DNA of 64,000 nt from Actinocatenispora comari (GTDB lineage: Bacteria > Actinomycetota > Actinomycetes > Mycobacteriales > Micromonosporaceae). Under the pieces are notes generated by a model that worked only from the letters and a program-made list of their open reading frames with translations, was not told where the DNA came from and did no database searches. A program made the translations under genes and the position numbers. Below are positions 39,414 to 47,056 of this stretch, piece after piece (position 1 is the first letter of the stretch; each line of letters begins with the position of its first letter). The stretch spans positions 1 to 64,000 of the forward strand of contig NZ_BOPO01000004.1 in assembly GCF_017312725.1 (NCBI RefSeq), in the 5' to 3' direction.

Positions 39414-40171
39414 TCGAGCGACTGCGCCGGCACCCGATCCCGATGGCGACCCGGTTCGGCCACTCCGTCGTCCTCACCTACGCCCTTCCGGCCGCCGTGC
39501 TCGCCCCGCTGCTGCCCACCGGGCTGCGCCTCGACACGTACCGCGGGGTCGGTTTCGTCGCCGTCGGCGTGGTGTCGACCCGGCGGCTGCGGCCCGCGCG
39601 GCTGCCGGCCCGGTTCGGTCTGGACGCGGTACTGGTCGGCTACCGCATCATGACGAGGTTCGCCACCCCGGGCGGCCGCACCATGCGCGGCCTGTACGTG
39701 CTGCGCAGCGACACCGACCGCCGGCTGTTGCGGTTCGGCGCGAACGCCCTCACCCGCTACCGTTACCACCGGGCGCGGATCCTCGACACCAGTACCGACG
39801 CCGAGGTGCGGGTCGATGTGTCCACGGTGGACGGTCGTGGCGATCTGGTGCTGCGGGCCGACGTCCGGGCCGAGGCCGGGCTGCCCGCGGGCTCACCGTT
39901 CGCCACCATGGCCGACGCCCGCCGGTTCGCCGGCCCGCTGCCGTACACGTTCGACCACGAGCCGGCGACCGGCTCGATCGTGGTGGTGAAGGCGTTCCGG
40001 TCCGCCTGGCGGCCGCGGCCGGTGACGGTCACCGTGCCACGGCCCGGGTTCCTCACCCACGGCCCGTTCACCGGTACCGCGCCGGTGCTGGCCAACGCGT
40101 TCCACGTCGCCGAGCTCGACTACGGCTGGCATCGCGGCCGCGCGCACGCGCCGGACGGGAGCCCGCGATGA
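39410..40171 (+). CDS. DUF2071 family protein (acetoacetate-decarboxylase-like fold)
   Basis: This 253-residue protein opens MIERLRRHPIPMATRFGHSVVLTYALP. It contains LAPLLPTGLRLDTYRGVGFVAVG and a later AFRSAWRPRPVTV segment, as in YqjF/DUF2071 proteins. Members share a fold with acetoacetate decarboxylase, but their reactions are mostly unknown. It overlaps both neighbours by four bases within the TetR-headed operon. Confidence 0.78.
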   Translation: MIERLRRHPIPMATRFGHSVVLTYALPAAVLAPLLPTGLRLDTYRGVGFVAVGVVSTRRLRPARLPARFGLDAVLVGYRIMTRFATPGGRTMRGLYVLRSDTDRRLLRFGANALTRYRYHRARILDTSTDAEVRVDVSTVDGRGDLVLRADVRAEAGLPAGSPFATMADARRFAGPLPYTFDHEPATGSIVVVKAFRSAWRPRPVTVTVPRPGFLTHGPFTGTAPVLANAFHVAELDYGWHRGRAHAPDGSPR

Positions 40172-40887
40172 GCACGACCGGGGTGCGCCGCATCGTCGCC
40201 TTCAACTGGCCGAAGTACGCCGCCGCCGCGCTGCTCGCCGCCGGCGCCACCGCGGTCTCCGGCCGGCTGCCGGTGCTGCCGCGTCGCGCGCTGCGGGCCG
40301 GCGCCGCGCTCACCGCCGCCGGTACCGCGGCGTCGCTGGCCGTGAGCTGGTGGGTCTACGACCGCTCCGCGCTGTACGACTGGGGTTGGCTGCACCCGCT
40401 GCTGCCTGCCTCGCCGCACCGGTACGCCGTGGTCACCACCGGGCTGGACGAGGTGAGCGCTGCGCTGCGGCGACACCATCCGACCGCGCGCGGTGTCGTG
40501 CTGGACTGCTACCGGGACACCGTGACCGGCTCGATCCGCCGGGCGCACCGGTCCGGCGACGCCGGCTGGCCGTGCCGGCACGACGCGCTGCCGCTCGCCA
40601 CCGGCAGCCTGGACGCGGTGGTCACCGCGATCGCCGCGCACGAGCTGCGCCGACCGGCGCAGCGCGCCGCGTTCTATGCCGAGGTGGCCCGGGTGCTGCG
40701 GCCGGGTGGCCGGCTCGTCGTGGTCGAGCATCCGCGCAACGCGGCGACCATCGCGGCGTTCGGGCCCGGCGCCTGGCACTTCCACCCGCGCCGCGCCTGG
40801 CTGCGGCCGGCCGGCCCGGCCGGGTTGCGGCTGGTCGGCGAGCGGGCGATGACACCGTTCGTGCGCGGCTGGGCGTTCCGCCGGTGA
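40168..40887 (+). CDS. SAM-dependent methyltransferase with N-terminal membrane segments
   Basis: This 239-residue protein starts with two hydrophobic segments (YAAAALLAAGATAVSG and a following AALTAAGTAASLAVSWWVY), then a class-I methyltransferase core. In the core, DALPLATGSLDAVVTAIAAHEL and VARVLRPGGRLVVVEHP correspond to motifs II and III. The first glycine-rich motif is replaced by ARGVVLDCYRDTVTG, so SAM binding may be unusual. Membrane anchoring and operon context suggest a lipid substrate. Its stop overlaps the first of two mini-ORFs that duplicate its last residues. Confidence 0.78.
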   Translation: MSTTGVRRIVAFNWPKYAAAALLAAGATAVSGRLPVLPRRALRAGAALTAAGTAASLAVSWWVYDRSALYDWGWLHPLLPASPHRYAVVTTGLDEVSAALRRHHPTARGVVLDCYRDTVTGSIRRAHRSGDAGWPCRHDALPLATGSLDAVVTAIAAHELRRPAQRAAFYAEVARVLRPGGRLVVVEHPRNAATIAAFGPGAWHFHPRRAWLRPAGPAGLRLVGERAMTPFVRGWAFRR

Positions 40888-40975
40888 GCGCGCCGGCAGC
40901 GGCACCGATCGTGCGCGGTCGGGGGCTCCGCTGATGATCGCACCGACACTTCGCGGCTGGGTGTTGCGCCGGTGA
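40884..40975 (+). other. Two coupled mini-ORFs duplicating the methyltransferase C-terminus
   Basis: The methyltransferase ends MTPFVRGWAFRR at 40887. A GTG at 40884 overlapping that stop opens a 16-codon frame, MSAPAAAPIVRGRGLR, ending at 40934. An ATG at 40934 sharing that stop's last base opens a 13-codon frame, MIAPTLRGWVLRR, ending at 40975, whose stop overlaps the GTG of the next gene. The three tails are related at DNA and peptide level (40848-40887, 40897-40934, 40935-40974). They look like tandem duplications of the gene end that preserve stop-start coupling. Confidence 0.7.
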
Positions 40976-41391
40976 TCGCGCTGGCGCTGCGCGCCGTCGG
41001 CGCGCTCCTGGTGCTGCTGGGCCTCGCCCACCTGGCCCTGCCGTACGGGCTGGGCTGGCTGCGGGAGTTCACCGCACTGACCCCGCTGACCCGACGGATC
41101 ATGCACCTGCACACCGGCTTCATCGGCCTCGCCTGCGTACTGGGCGGGCTGCCGCCGCTGCTGCTGACCGGCGACCTGCTCGCCGGCGGGCAGCTCGCGG
41201 CCGCGATCCTGGCCGGCGAGTGCGTGTTCTGGGGCGCCCGCTGGCTCTGCCAGTTCGCCGCGTTCACCCCGTCGATCTGGCGCGGTTCCCGGCTGCGTAC
41301 CGCCGGGCACCTCGGCTTCGCCGTGCTGTGGACCGGCATCACCGCGACGTTCGCCACCGCACTGGTCGCCGCCGTGGCGGGACCCGGTTAG
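40972..41391 (+). CDS. Small four-helix membrane protein
   Basis: This 139-residue protein has about four hydrophobic segments: LRAVGALLVLLGLAHLALPY, HTGFIGLACVLGGLPPLLL, LAAAILAGECVFWGARWLCQF and HLGFAVLWTGITATFATALV. I do not recognise the family with confidence. The GTG start overlaps the stop of the second mini-ORF, which places it at the end of the TetR-headed operon. A role in the same membrane-associated process is inferred. Confidence 0.75.
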   Translation: MIALALRAVGALLVLLGLAHLALPYGLGWLREFTALTPLTRRIMHLHTGFIGLACVLGGLPPLLLTGDLLAGGQLAAAILAGECVFWGARWLCQFAAFTPSIWRGSRLRTAGHLGFAVLWTGITATFATALVAAVAGPG

Positions 41392-41431
41392 GCTTCGCCT
41401 CCGGCGGTACGAGCGTGGGAGCGAGGGGTCG

Positions 41432-42445
41432 ATGGCGAAGCGGGTGGCGACGGGGGTACTGCTGGGTCTCGCGATCGGCGACGCGATGGGATTCCCGACC
41501 GAGTTCAACGACGTCGCCCGGATCACCGCGAAGTGCGGGCCGTGGCGCGAGATGGCACTGCCGCTGCAACGCGGCACCGCGTACGTCAGCGACGACACCC
41601 AGATGACGCTCGCGCTGGGCGAGGCGCTGCGCGAGGCGACCGCGACCGGCCCGCTGACGGCGGCGCGGCTGGAACCACCGGCCCGCGCGCACTTCCTCGA
41701 CTGGTGGGCGTCCCCGGACAACGACCGCGCGCCCGGCGCGACCTGCCTGCGCGCCTGCGAGAACCTCAGCCGCGGCGGTCGCTGGCAGGCGGCGAGCCAG
41801 CTCGGCTCGAAGGGGTGCGGCGCCAACATGCGGGTCGCGCCGGTCGCGCTGGTGCCGGGGCTCGATCCGGCGCAGCGCTCCGGCGCGGCCCAGTTGCAGT
41901 CCGCGCTCACCCACGGGCATCCCACCGCGCTCGCCGCGAGCGACCTGACGATGCACGCGGTCTGGCTGCTCGCGCACGGCACCGGGCCCGCCGAGCTGGT
42001 GGGCCGGCTGCGCGAGTACGCCGCGGCGGGCCGGTCGATCTACCGGGCCGACTGGCTGGGTGATCTCGCCGACCACGGCCACGACCCGGATCCGGGGTCG
42101 TTCGTCGCCCGCGGCTTCGACGAGTGCCTCGCCGCGCTGGACCGGCTCGACGCCGCGCTCGCCGCACCGGACCCGGATGCCGACCCGTGCCTGGCCACCG
42201 GCGCCGGCTGGATCGCCGAGGAGGCGCTCGCCACCGGGCTGTACTGCTTTCTCCAGCTCGCCGACGACCCGCCGGCGGTGGTCCGGCGCGCGGCGTACTC
42301 GTCCGGCGACTCCGACTCGATCGCCGCGCTGGCCGGCGCCTTCGCCGGCGCGTACCACGGCGCCGACGGCTGGCCGGCCGACTGGGCTGCGGCGATCGAG
42401 TACCGCGAGCGGTTGCTCGCCCTCGGCGCGGCCTGGGACGCCTGA
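41432..42445 (+). CDS. ADP-ribosylglycohydrolase family protein
   Basis: This 337-residue enzyme matches the DraG/ARH fold: GLAIGDAMGFPTEF near the start, the metal motif VSDDTQMTLAL near residue 50, and the C-terminal SSGDSDSIAALAGAFAGAYHG that completes the di-metal site. Family members remove ADP-ribose from arginine, DinG-type targets or small molecules. All the metal-binding Asp residues I can place are present. The ATG follows GCGAGGGG. No partner ADP-ribosyltransferase is visible in the window. Confidence 0.92.
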   Translation: MAKRVATGVLLGLAIGDAMGFPTEFNDVARITAKCGPWREMALPLQRGTAYVSDDTQMTLALGEALREATATGPLTAARLEPPARAHFLDWWASPDNDRAPGATCLRACENLSRGGRWQAASQLGSKGCGANMRVAPVALVPGLDPAQRSGAAQLQSALTHGHPTALAASDLTMHAVWLLAHGTGPAELVGRLREYAAAGRSIYRADWLGDLADHGHDPDPGSFVARGFDECLAALDRLDAALAAPDPDADPCLATGAGWIAEEALATGLYCFLQLADDPPAVVRRAAYSSGDSDSIAALAGAFAGAYHGADGWPADWAAAIEYRERLLALGAAWDA

Positions 42446-42468
42446 CCCTCGGCCCGCCCCGAGCCACG

Positions 42469-42487
42469 ACCGTCCACACCGGACGGT
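42469..42487. terminator. Hairpin between convergent genes
   Basis: ACCGTCC (42469-42475) pairs with GGACGGT (42481-42487) across a 5-base loop, between the ADP-ribosylglycohydrolase gene and the convergent HTH gene. It is short and lacks a U-run, so it is a moderate candidate. The remainder to 42579 holds no gene. Confidence 0.5.
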
Positions 42488-42579
42488 GCTCGCGGATCCG
42501 CTGGGGCGGGCAACGGTGACCGGGGTTGCGCCGCCGGCGCGGGTGAGCGCCGCGGCGTGCGGTGCCGGGGCGGCGAGGT

Positions 42580-43275
42580 TCAGCGGCGCGGGCTGAGCTC
42601 GACGCAGCAGCCGCCGTCCGCCGGTGGGGTCAGCGTCGCGGTGAGGCTGTCCGCCTCGACCCCGGCGAGGATCCCGGCGATGAACGCGTGATTGATCGCG
42701 CAGACCAGCTCCGGCGCCCGGTCGGTCAGCGGATGGAACGGGCAGTTGCGCAGCCGCAGGCTGCTCGGCGTCGGCCGGACCGGCTCGTAGCCGTAGCGGG
42801 CGAGCAGCTGCGCGGCGAGGTGCAGGGCCCGCTCGGCGCCGAGCCGGCCGGGACGCCGCTCGGCCCGTACCGCCGCGCCGAGCTCGACGCCGCGCCGGTG
42901 CGCGACCCGGGTCGCGGCCTCGACGGAGCCACCCGGGCCGGGCTCCGCCAGCACCGCGTCGAGCAGGATCGTGGCGAGCAGGTCGTGCTGCCGGGCCGGG
43001 ATGTTGATCCGCACCTCGACGTCGGTCGGCTCGTACACCTTCGGGCGGCGGCCGACCCGCGGCTGGTCCGCGGCGTCCTGGTCGCGCACCCGCAACAGGC
43101 CGGTCGCGACCAGCTTGTCCAGGTGGAACGCGGCCAGCTTGCGGGAGATGCCGACGGCGGCACCCGCCTGCTCCCGGGTCACCGGTCGGTGCTCGGCGCG
43201 GACGAAGGCGTAGATGCGGGCGCGCTGCTCGTCGTCGAGCGCGGCGACGGCCCGGACCGCCGGATCTGTGCTCAC
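42580..43275 (-). CDS. Winged-helix regulator with conserved Cys residues (ArsR/SufR-like)
   Basis: This 231-residue protein has an N-terminal helix-turn-helix (ARIYAFVRAEHRPVTREQAGAAVGISRKLAAFHLDKLVATG) like COG2345 regulators. The C-terminal half carries RNCPFHPL, ELVCAINHAF and GGCCVELS, a Cys spacing reminiscent of SufR-type proteins that hold an Fe-S cluster. Cluster binding is inferred. It is divergent from folE and may regulate it. GTG at 43275 is preceded by GGTGAG. Confidence 0.85.
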   Translation of the reverse strand: MSTDPAVRAVAALDDEQRARIYAFVRAEHRPVTREQAGAAVGISRKLAAFHLDKLVATGLLRVRDQDAADQPRVGRRPKVYEPTDVEVRINIPARQHDLLATILLDAVLAEPGPGGSVEAATRVAHRRGVELGAAVRAERRPGRLGAERALHLAAQLLARYGYEPVRPTPSSLRLRNCPFHPLTDRAPELVCAINHAFIAGILAGVEADSLTATLTPPADGGCCVELSPRR

Positions 43276-43395
43276 CAACTCACCGTAACTCCGATGAGCG
43301 TGTCCGAAAACCCATCGCCCGATAGATCTGCCACTCGCTCTTGACCTCGGCGCCAAATATGACCAAGACTTGTTAGCGAAATGGAGAGGAGTCCG
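43276..43395. promoter_or_regulatory. Divergent promoter region, HTH regulator/folE
   Basis: This is an AT-richer stretch for the window, containing TTGACC (43341-43346), CAAATATGACC and ACTTGTTAG before the folE ribosome-binding site GAGAGGAG. CTTGACC and CCAAG elements hint at a short inverted pair but no strict palindrome. It presumably holds both promoters. Confidence 0.4.
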
Positions 43396-43998
43396 ATGAC
43401 CACCACGAGCGGCGCACTGCGGGTCGTCAAGCAGCCGGAGGCGGGCCTGGATCTCGCCGCGGCCGAGCGGGCCGCGGCGGACTTCATCGCGGCGCTGGGC
43501 GTCGACCTGGACGCCGAGAGCCTGCGCGACACCCCCGGCCGGATGGCCCGCGCCTATGCCGAACTGTTCACCCCCCGCCCGTTCGACCTGACCACGTTCC
43601 CCAACGACGAGGGGTACGACGAGCTGGTGCTGGCCCGTTCCATCCCGATCCGGTCGGTGTGCGAGCATCACCTGCTGCCGTTCGTCGGCGTCGCGCACGT
43701 GGGATACCTGCCGGGCACCCGGATCCTCGGGCTGTCCAAGCTGGCCCGGATCGTGGAGCACTTCGCCTGCCGGCCCCAGGTGCAGGAACGGCTGACCAAG
43801 CAGATCGCCGACTGGCTGGACGAGCAGCTGCACCCGAAGGGGGTCGGCGTCGTCATCGACGCCGAGCACACCTGCATGACGCTGCGCGGCGTGCAGGCGA
43901 CCGGCAGTACCACCGTCACCTCCACCTTGCTCGGCACGCTGCGGGCCGACCCGCGCTCCCGCCAGGAGTTCTTCTCCCTGACCGGCGTGAACGGCTAG
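43396..43998 (+). CDS. folE: GTP cyclohydrolase I
   Basis: This 200-residue enzyme converts GTP to dihydroneopterin triphosphate, the first step of folate and tetrahydropterin synthesis. DTPGRMARAYAELFTP, the zinc and active-site segment SVCEHHLLPFVGVAHVGYLP and EHTCMTLRGVQATGS are all present. The length is normal for the family. I chose ATG 43396 with GAGAGGAG in front; an ATG five codons upstream lies inside that region. Standing apart from other folate genes and beside a Cys-containing regulator, it may be a conditionally used copy (for example under metal or oxidative stress), which is inference. Confidence 0.95.
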   Translation: MTTTSGALRVVKQPEAGLDLAAAERAAADFIAALGVDLDAESLRDTPGRMARAYAELFTPRPFDLTTFPNDEGYDELVLARSIPIRSVCEHHLLPFVGVAHVGYLPGTRILGLSKLARIVEHFACRPQVQERLTKQIADWLDEQLHPKGVGVVIDAEHTCMTLRGVQATGSTTVTSTLLGTLRADPRSRQEFFSLTGVNG

Positions 43999-44052
43999 CG
44001 ATCAGGAACCGAGAAGCGGCCCGGTCGGCGTGATCGCGACGGGCAACGGCGT

Positions 44053-44227
44053 GCCCCCGGGTACGGGATGCCGGCCTACGCCCGGGACGGCGCGGTGCCG
44101 TACTTCTTCCAGCCGGCGCAGAAGGTCAAGGCGCGCTACGCCACGCTCGGCTCACCGACAGGGCGATGCTGGACGACGGGTCGATGTGGCCCACCTCGTT
44201 CGCGCTCACCGCGCGCGGCTGGCCGAG
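44053..44227 (+). pseudogene. Frameshifted remnant of a DUF1801 (YdhG-like) gene
   Basis: In one frame GYGMPAYARDGAVPYFFQPA (44059-44118), then QKVKARYATLG, matches the core of DUF1801 proteins (often YGMPAYxxDGKVxCFFQ). After about 44154 the expected continuation is found in another frame: DRAMLDDGSMWPTSFALT. The N-terminal half is missing and the rest is frameshifted. It therefore appears to be a decayed gene end whose DNA now forms the start region of the next gene. Confidence 0.75.
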
Positions 44228-44671
44228 CTGGCCGAGTCGTTCGCGCTGACCATGGCGCAGAACGGGATGCAGAAGGCGACCGCGCGGGTGCTGGCCGCGC
44301 TGGTGTTCAGCCCCGGGGCGACCATGACCGCCGGAGAGCTGGCCGAACAGCTGCGGCTCAGCTCCGGCTCGGTCTCCGGCGCGATCAAGCAGCTGACCCC
44401 GATCGGCCTGATCGAACGGGTGCCGGCACCCGGCAGCCGCCGCGACCACTTCCGGGTCCGCCGCGGCGCCTGGGCCACCCTGATGGGCGGGCAGAACGCC
44501 ATCTTCGACGTCATGCAACGGGCCGCGCGGGACGGTATCGACACCGCCGGCGCCGACAGCGTCGCCGGCCGGCGCCTCGCCGAGATGCACGACTTCTACG
44601 GCTACCTGGCCACCGAGCTGCCCGCCCTCATCGACCGCTGGCACCAGCGGTACCACGGCGACGGCCGCTGA
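44186..44671 (+). CDS. GbsR/MarR-family transcriptional regulator
   Basis: This protein of about 161 residues has LAELAESFALTMAQNGMQKATARVLAALV, then the winged helix TAGELAEQLRLSSGSVSGAIKQLTPIGLIERVPAPGSRRDHF, characteristic of GbsR-type MarR regulators. The GTG at 44186 gives the usual family length. The in-frame extension upstream is the remnant of another gene and Arg-rich. It is followed by a perfect palindrome and a methyltransferase gene. It likely controls itself and the neighbour. Confidence 0.85.
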   Translation: MAHLVRAHRARLAELAESFALTMAQNGMQKATARVLAALVFSPGATMTAGELAEQLRLSSGSVSGAIKQLTPIGLIERVPAPGSRRDHFRVRRGAWATLMGGQNAIFDVMQRAARDGIDTAGADSVAGRRLAEMHDFYGYLATELPALIDRWHQRYHGDGR

Positions 44672-44673
44672 GT

Positions 44674-44688
44674 TTGCCGGTCCGGCAA
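44674..44688. promoter_or_regulatory. Perfect palindrome, operator or terminator
   Basis: TTGCCGG-T-CCGGCAA lies two bases after the MarR-type stop and about 40 bases before the methyltransferase ATG. With GGAAAG following it could be a small terminator. Its AT-ended perfect symmetry also fits a MarR operator controlling the methyltransferase. Confidence 0.5.
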
Positions 44689-44729
44689 GGAAAGTTGTCA
44701 CGTCGGCCGGCGGCCGGCACGCTGCGGTC

Positions 44730-45350
44730 ATGACGGACGCGAGCGCAGCGACGATGGACGGCGACTACTGGGACCAGCGCTACCGCGAGCGCGGCCAGCT
44801 GTGGAGCGGGCAGCCCAACGGCGTGCTCGTCCGCGAGGCGTCGGCGCTGCCACCCGGCCGGGCGCTCGACGTGGGCTGCGGCGAGGGCGCCGACGCCCGG
44901 TGGCTCGCCGACCGCGGCTGGCAGGTCACCGCGATCGACATCTCCCCGGTCGCGCTGGACCGGGCCGCCGCCGGTACCGACGGCTCGGCCGTGACCTTCA
45001 CCCGGCTCGACCTCGCCACCACCGCGCCGGCGCGGGACGCCTACGAGCTGGTGTCCGCGCAGTACTTCCCGCTGCCCCGGCAGGCCGACCACGCCGCGCT
45101 GCACCGGCTGCTCGCCGCCGTCGCACCCGGCGGCACGCTGCTGGTCGCCGGGCACGACACGACCGAACTGCCGCCGCACGCCCACGGCGGTCCCGACCCC
45201 GCCGACTTCTACCGGCCCGACGAGATCGCCGCCGTCCTCGACGACGGCTGGACGGTACTGGTCGACGAGATCCGGCCGCGCGTCTCCGCCGCACCGCCCG
45301 GTACCGCACACACCCGGGACGCGGTGCTCGTCGCCCGGCGACGCGGCTGA
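44730..45350 (+). CDS. Class-I SAM-dependent methyltransferase
   Basis: This 206-residue protein begins with DYWDQRYRERGQLWSGQPNG, followed by SAM motif I (ALDVGCGEGADARWLADRG), ITAIDISPVAL-like motif II and VAPGGTLLVAGH. This group includes TehB/thiopurine-type and small-molecule methyltransferases. The substrate is unknown. The GbsR/MarR regulator gene lies just upstream on the same strand, suggesting a detoxification or stress role. Confidence 0.88.
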   Translation: MTDASAATMDGDYWDQRYRERGQLWSGQPNGVLVREASALPPGRALDVGCGEGADARWLADRGWQVTAIDISPVALDRAAAGTDGSAVTFTRLDLATTAPARDAYELVSAQYFPLPRQADHAALHRLLAAVAPGGTLLVAGHDTTELPPHAHGGPDPADFYRPDEIAAVLDDGWTVLVDEIRPRVSAAPPGTAHTRDAVLVARRRG

Positions 45351-45483
45351 CCGCTGCGGGCTGCGTCACACCGCCGGCCGAACGCGTGACGACCCGCTGG
45401 CTCGCGCGTTGGTCGGATTGCGCCCCGTCCCCCGGGGCGCGCTCGGCCGCTGCCGGCCGGTTGTCCTTCCTCGGTTCCCGGCC

Positions 45484-45550
45484 GGCAGCCCGTGGCCCTC
45501 GACCCACCACCGGCAGCCGTGGCCCTCGATCTGCCACCGGCAGCCGTGGT
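45484..45550. repeat. 27-bp tandem repeat, about 2.4 copies
   Basis: CCGTGGCCCTCGA begins units at 45490 and 45517, with a partial third unit at 45544, each containing CCACCGGCAG. It occupies part of the 313-base gap between convergent genes (45351-45663). No gene or clear hairpin terminator was seen in the rest of that gap. Confidence 0.8.
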
Positions 45551-45663
45551 CGGCTCGTGACGGCAAGCCCGGGGCGCGGGTTCGGCGCCAGACCCGGTTT
45601 CTGCTTCCCGGTCGCCGGCCCAGTGCGAGATTCCGGTGGCTCGGCCCCGCCGGTGGCCGGAGT

Positions 45664-46725
45664 TCAGCGCGCCAGCGCGCAGTCGACGATCGCCTCGGCC
45701 GGATCGGTCGACCGGTCGACCGGGACCGGGGTCGGCCGGTCGAGCGTGCGCCGCAGTACGGCGGGAAGCTGTGCGGGACAACGGATCCACGGGATGATGC
45801 CGGCCCGGTCGAGGATGCTCGCGTTGGCCCGGCCGTGCCCGGCCAGCGGCCGGTAGGTGAGCACCGGCAGCCCGGTGGCGAGCGCTTCCAGGCTGGTCAG
45901 CCCGCCGCCGTTGTGCACGACCAGATCGACCGCGCGCAGCAGGGTCGGCATCTCGTCCACCCAGCCGAGCGCGACCAGGCCGGGTACCCCGGAGAGTCGC
46001 TGGTGCAGCGCCCGGTGCCGGCCGCAGACCACGACCGGGGTGGCCAGGCCGGTACCGGCGATCTCCCGGGCGGTGAGTTCCGGCCGGCCGAGGCCGAGCG
46101 AACCGGCGACCACCAGGGCGAGCTTCCCGGTGGGCGGCAACCGGAACGCGCGGCGGGCCGCGGCGATCTCGGCGCGCGTGCCGGCCGGCCGGAAGTCCGG
46201 CGGTACGGCGGGGGCGACGCGCCGCACGCCGGCGGCGCCGAGCCGGCGCGCCTGCGCCGCGGTCACGTCGTACCCGGCGAGGCAGGCGTCGACGCCGGCG
46301 GCGATCCAGATCCGGTGCACCGACGGGTCGGTCAGGTAGCTGATGGCCGGTACCCGCAGGGATCCGCTGCGGCGCAACCGGCCCAGCGCCTGGCTCGCCA
46401 GCGGGTAGGTGGAGACCACGGCGACGGTGTCGGGCCGTACCAGCCGCAGGATCGGGCGGTCGGCGCCGCGCACCGCCCAGGCGGCGAAGCCGGTCGGCCC
46501 GGCACGGTCGAAGACCCGTACGGTCGCCTGGTAGCTCCACGGCGCCGACGTCAGCTGGCGGTAGTAGCCGGTGGTGAGCAGCTGCGCGAGCGAGCGCGGC
46601 AGCAGGTCGAGCAGGTCGTACCGATCGGTCTTGTACCCGGCGGCGCCGAGCCGGCGGGTCAGTTCGGCCGCGGCACCGTCGTGCCCCGCACCGACGCTGG
46701 CCGAGACGATCGCGACGTGGCTCAT
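45664..46725 (-). CDS. Glycosyltransferase, MGDG-synthase/GT28-like
   Basis: This 353-residue enzyme begins HVAIVSASVGAGHDGAAAEL, the N-terminal motif of MGDG synthase and processive diacylglycerol glycosyltransferases. The C-terminal domain has the donor-binding VDLVVHNGGGLTSLEALATGLPVLTY, as in GT28/MurG-type enzymes. It probably transfers a sugar to a lipid at the inner membrane face. The ATG follows GGAAAGG. About 200 bases upstream is a double operator almost identical to the one at the BlaI locus at 58440, so it is probably BlaI-controlled. Confidence 0.88.
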   Translation of the reverse strand: MSHVAIVSASVGAGHDGAAAELTRRLGAAGYKTDRYDLLDLLPRSLAQLLTTGYYRQLTSAPWSYQATVRVFDRAGPTGFAAWAVRGADRPILRLVRPDTVAVVSTYPLASQALGRLRRSGSLRVPAISYLTDPSVHRIWIAAGVDACLAGYDVTAAQARRLGAAGVRRVAPAVPPDFRPAGTRAEIAAARRAFRLPPTGKLALVVAGSLGLGRPELTAREIAGTGLATPVVVCGRHRALHQRLSGVPGLVALGWVDEMPTLLRAVDLVVHNGGGLTSLEALATGLPVLTYRPLAGHGRANASILDRAGIIPWIRCPAQLPAVLRRTLDRPTPVPVDRSTDPAEAIVDCALAR

Positions 46726-46925
46726 CGGGCACGCCTTTCCCCGCGGCCGAGCGCGCAGGGGCCGGCACAGCCTCCGGGCGCGGTCGCGGGCTGGTTCGAG
46801 GGGTCGGTCGGCAGCCGTGGCCCCACCGGGCCGGTGCCGCGTGGCGCGCGTCGACCGACCGTACGCAGGTGTCCGTGGCGCGGCCGGCACGCGTGATGCA
46901 CCGGGTGGCCGACCACGCGTCCCGA

Positions 46926-46973
46926 CTACGACAGCGAGTGTAGTAACAATGTCTACGACACTCAAGTGTAGTA
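46926..46973 (-). promoter_or_regulatory. BlaI/MecI-type double operator upstream of glycosyltransferase
   Basis: Read on the minus strand, TACTACACTTGAG plus TGTCGTAG (46973-46953), a 7-base spacer, then TACTACACTCGC plus TGTCGTAG (46945-46926). Both halves carry TACTACA...TGTCGTAG dyads like MecI/BlaI sites (TACA/TGTA core). TTGAGT and TACACT lie 17 bases apart within it, forming a promoter toward the glycosyltransferase. The same arrangement with the same spacing occurs at 58440-58487. Confidence 0.8.
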
Positions 46974-47056
46974 ATTAACCGCCTACCTCAGGAGAACCCC
47001 GCGGCAGCCGCACCGGCGAGACCGCGTGCCCGCCGACGAGCCGGCGGTGGGACGGG

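Noticed and set aside
44030-44185. Longer MarR-type protein starting at 44030
   Set aside because: The extra part is Arg/Ser-rich, and its DNA matches a DUF1801 remnant in other frames.
46726-46965. Longer glycosyltransferase beginning at 46965
   Set aside because: The extra residues are low-complexity and cover the operator/promoter. The family motif starts right after ATG 46725.
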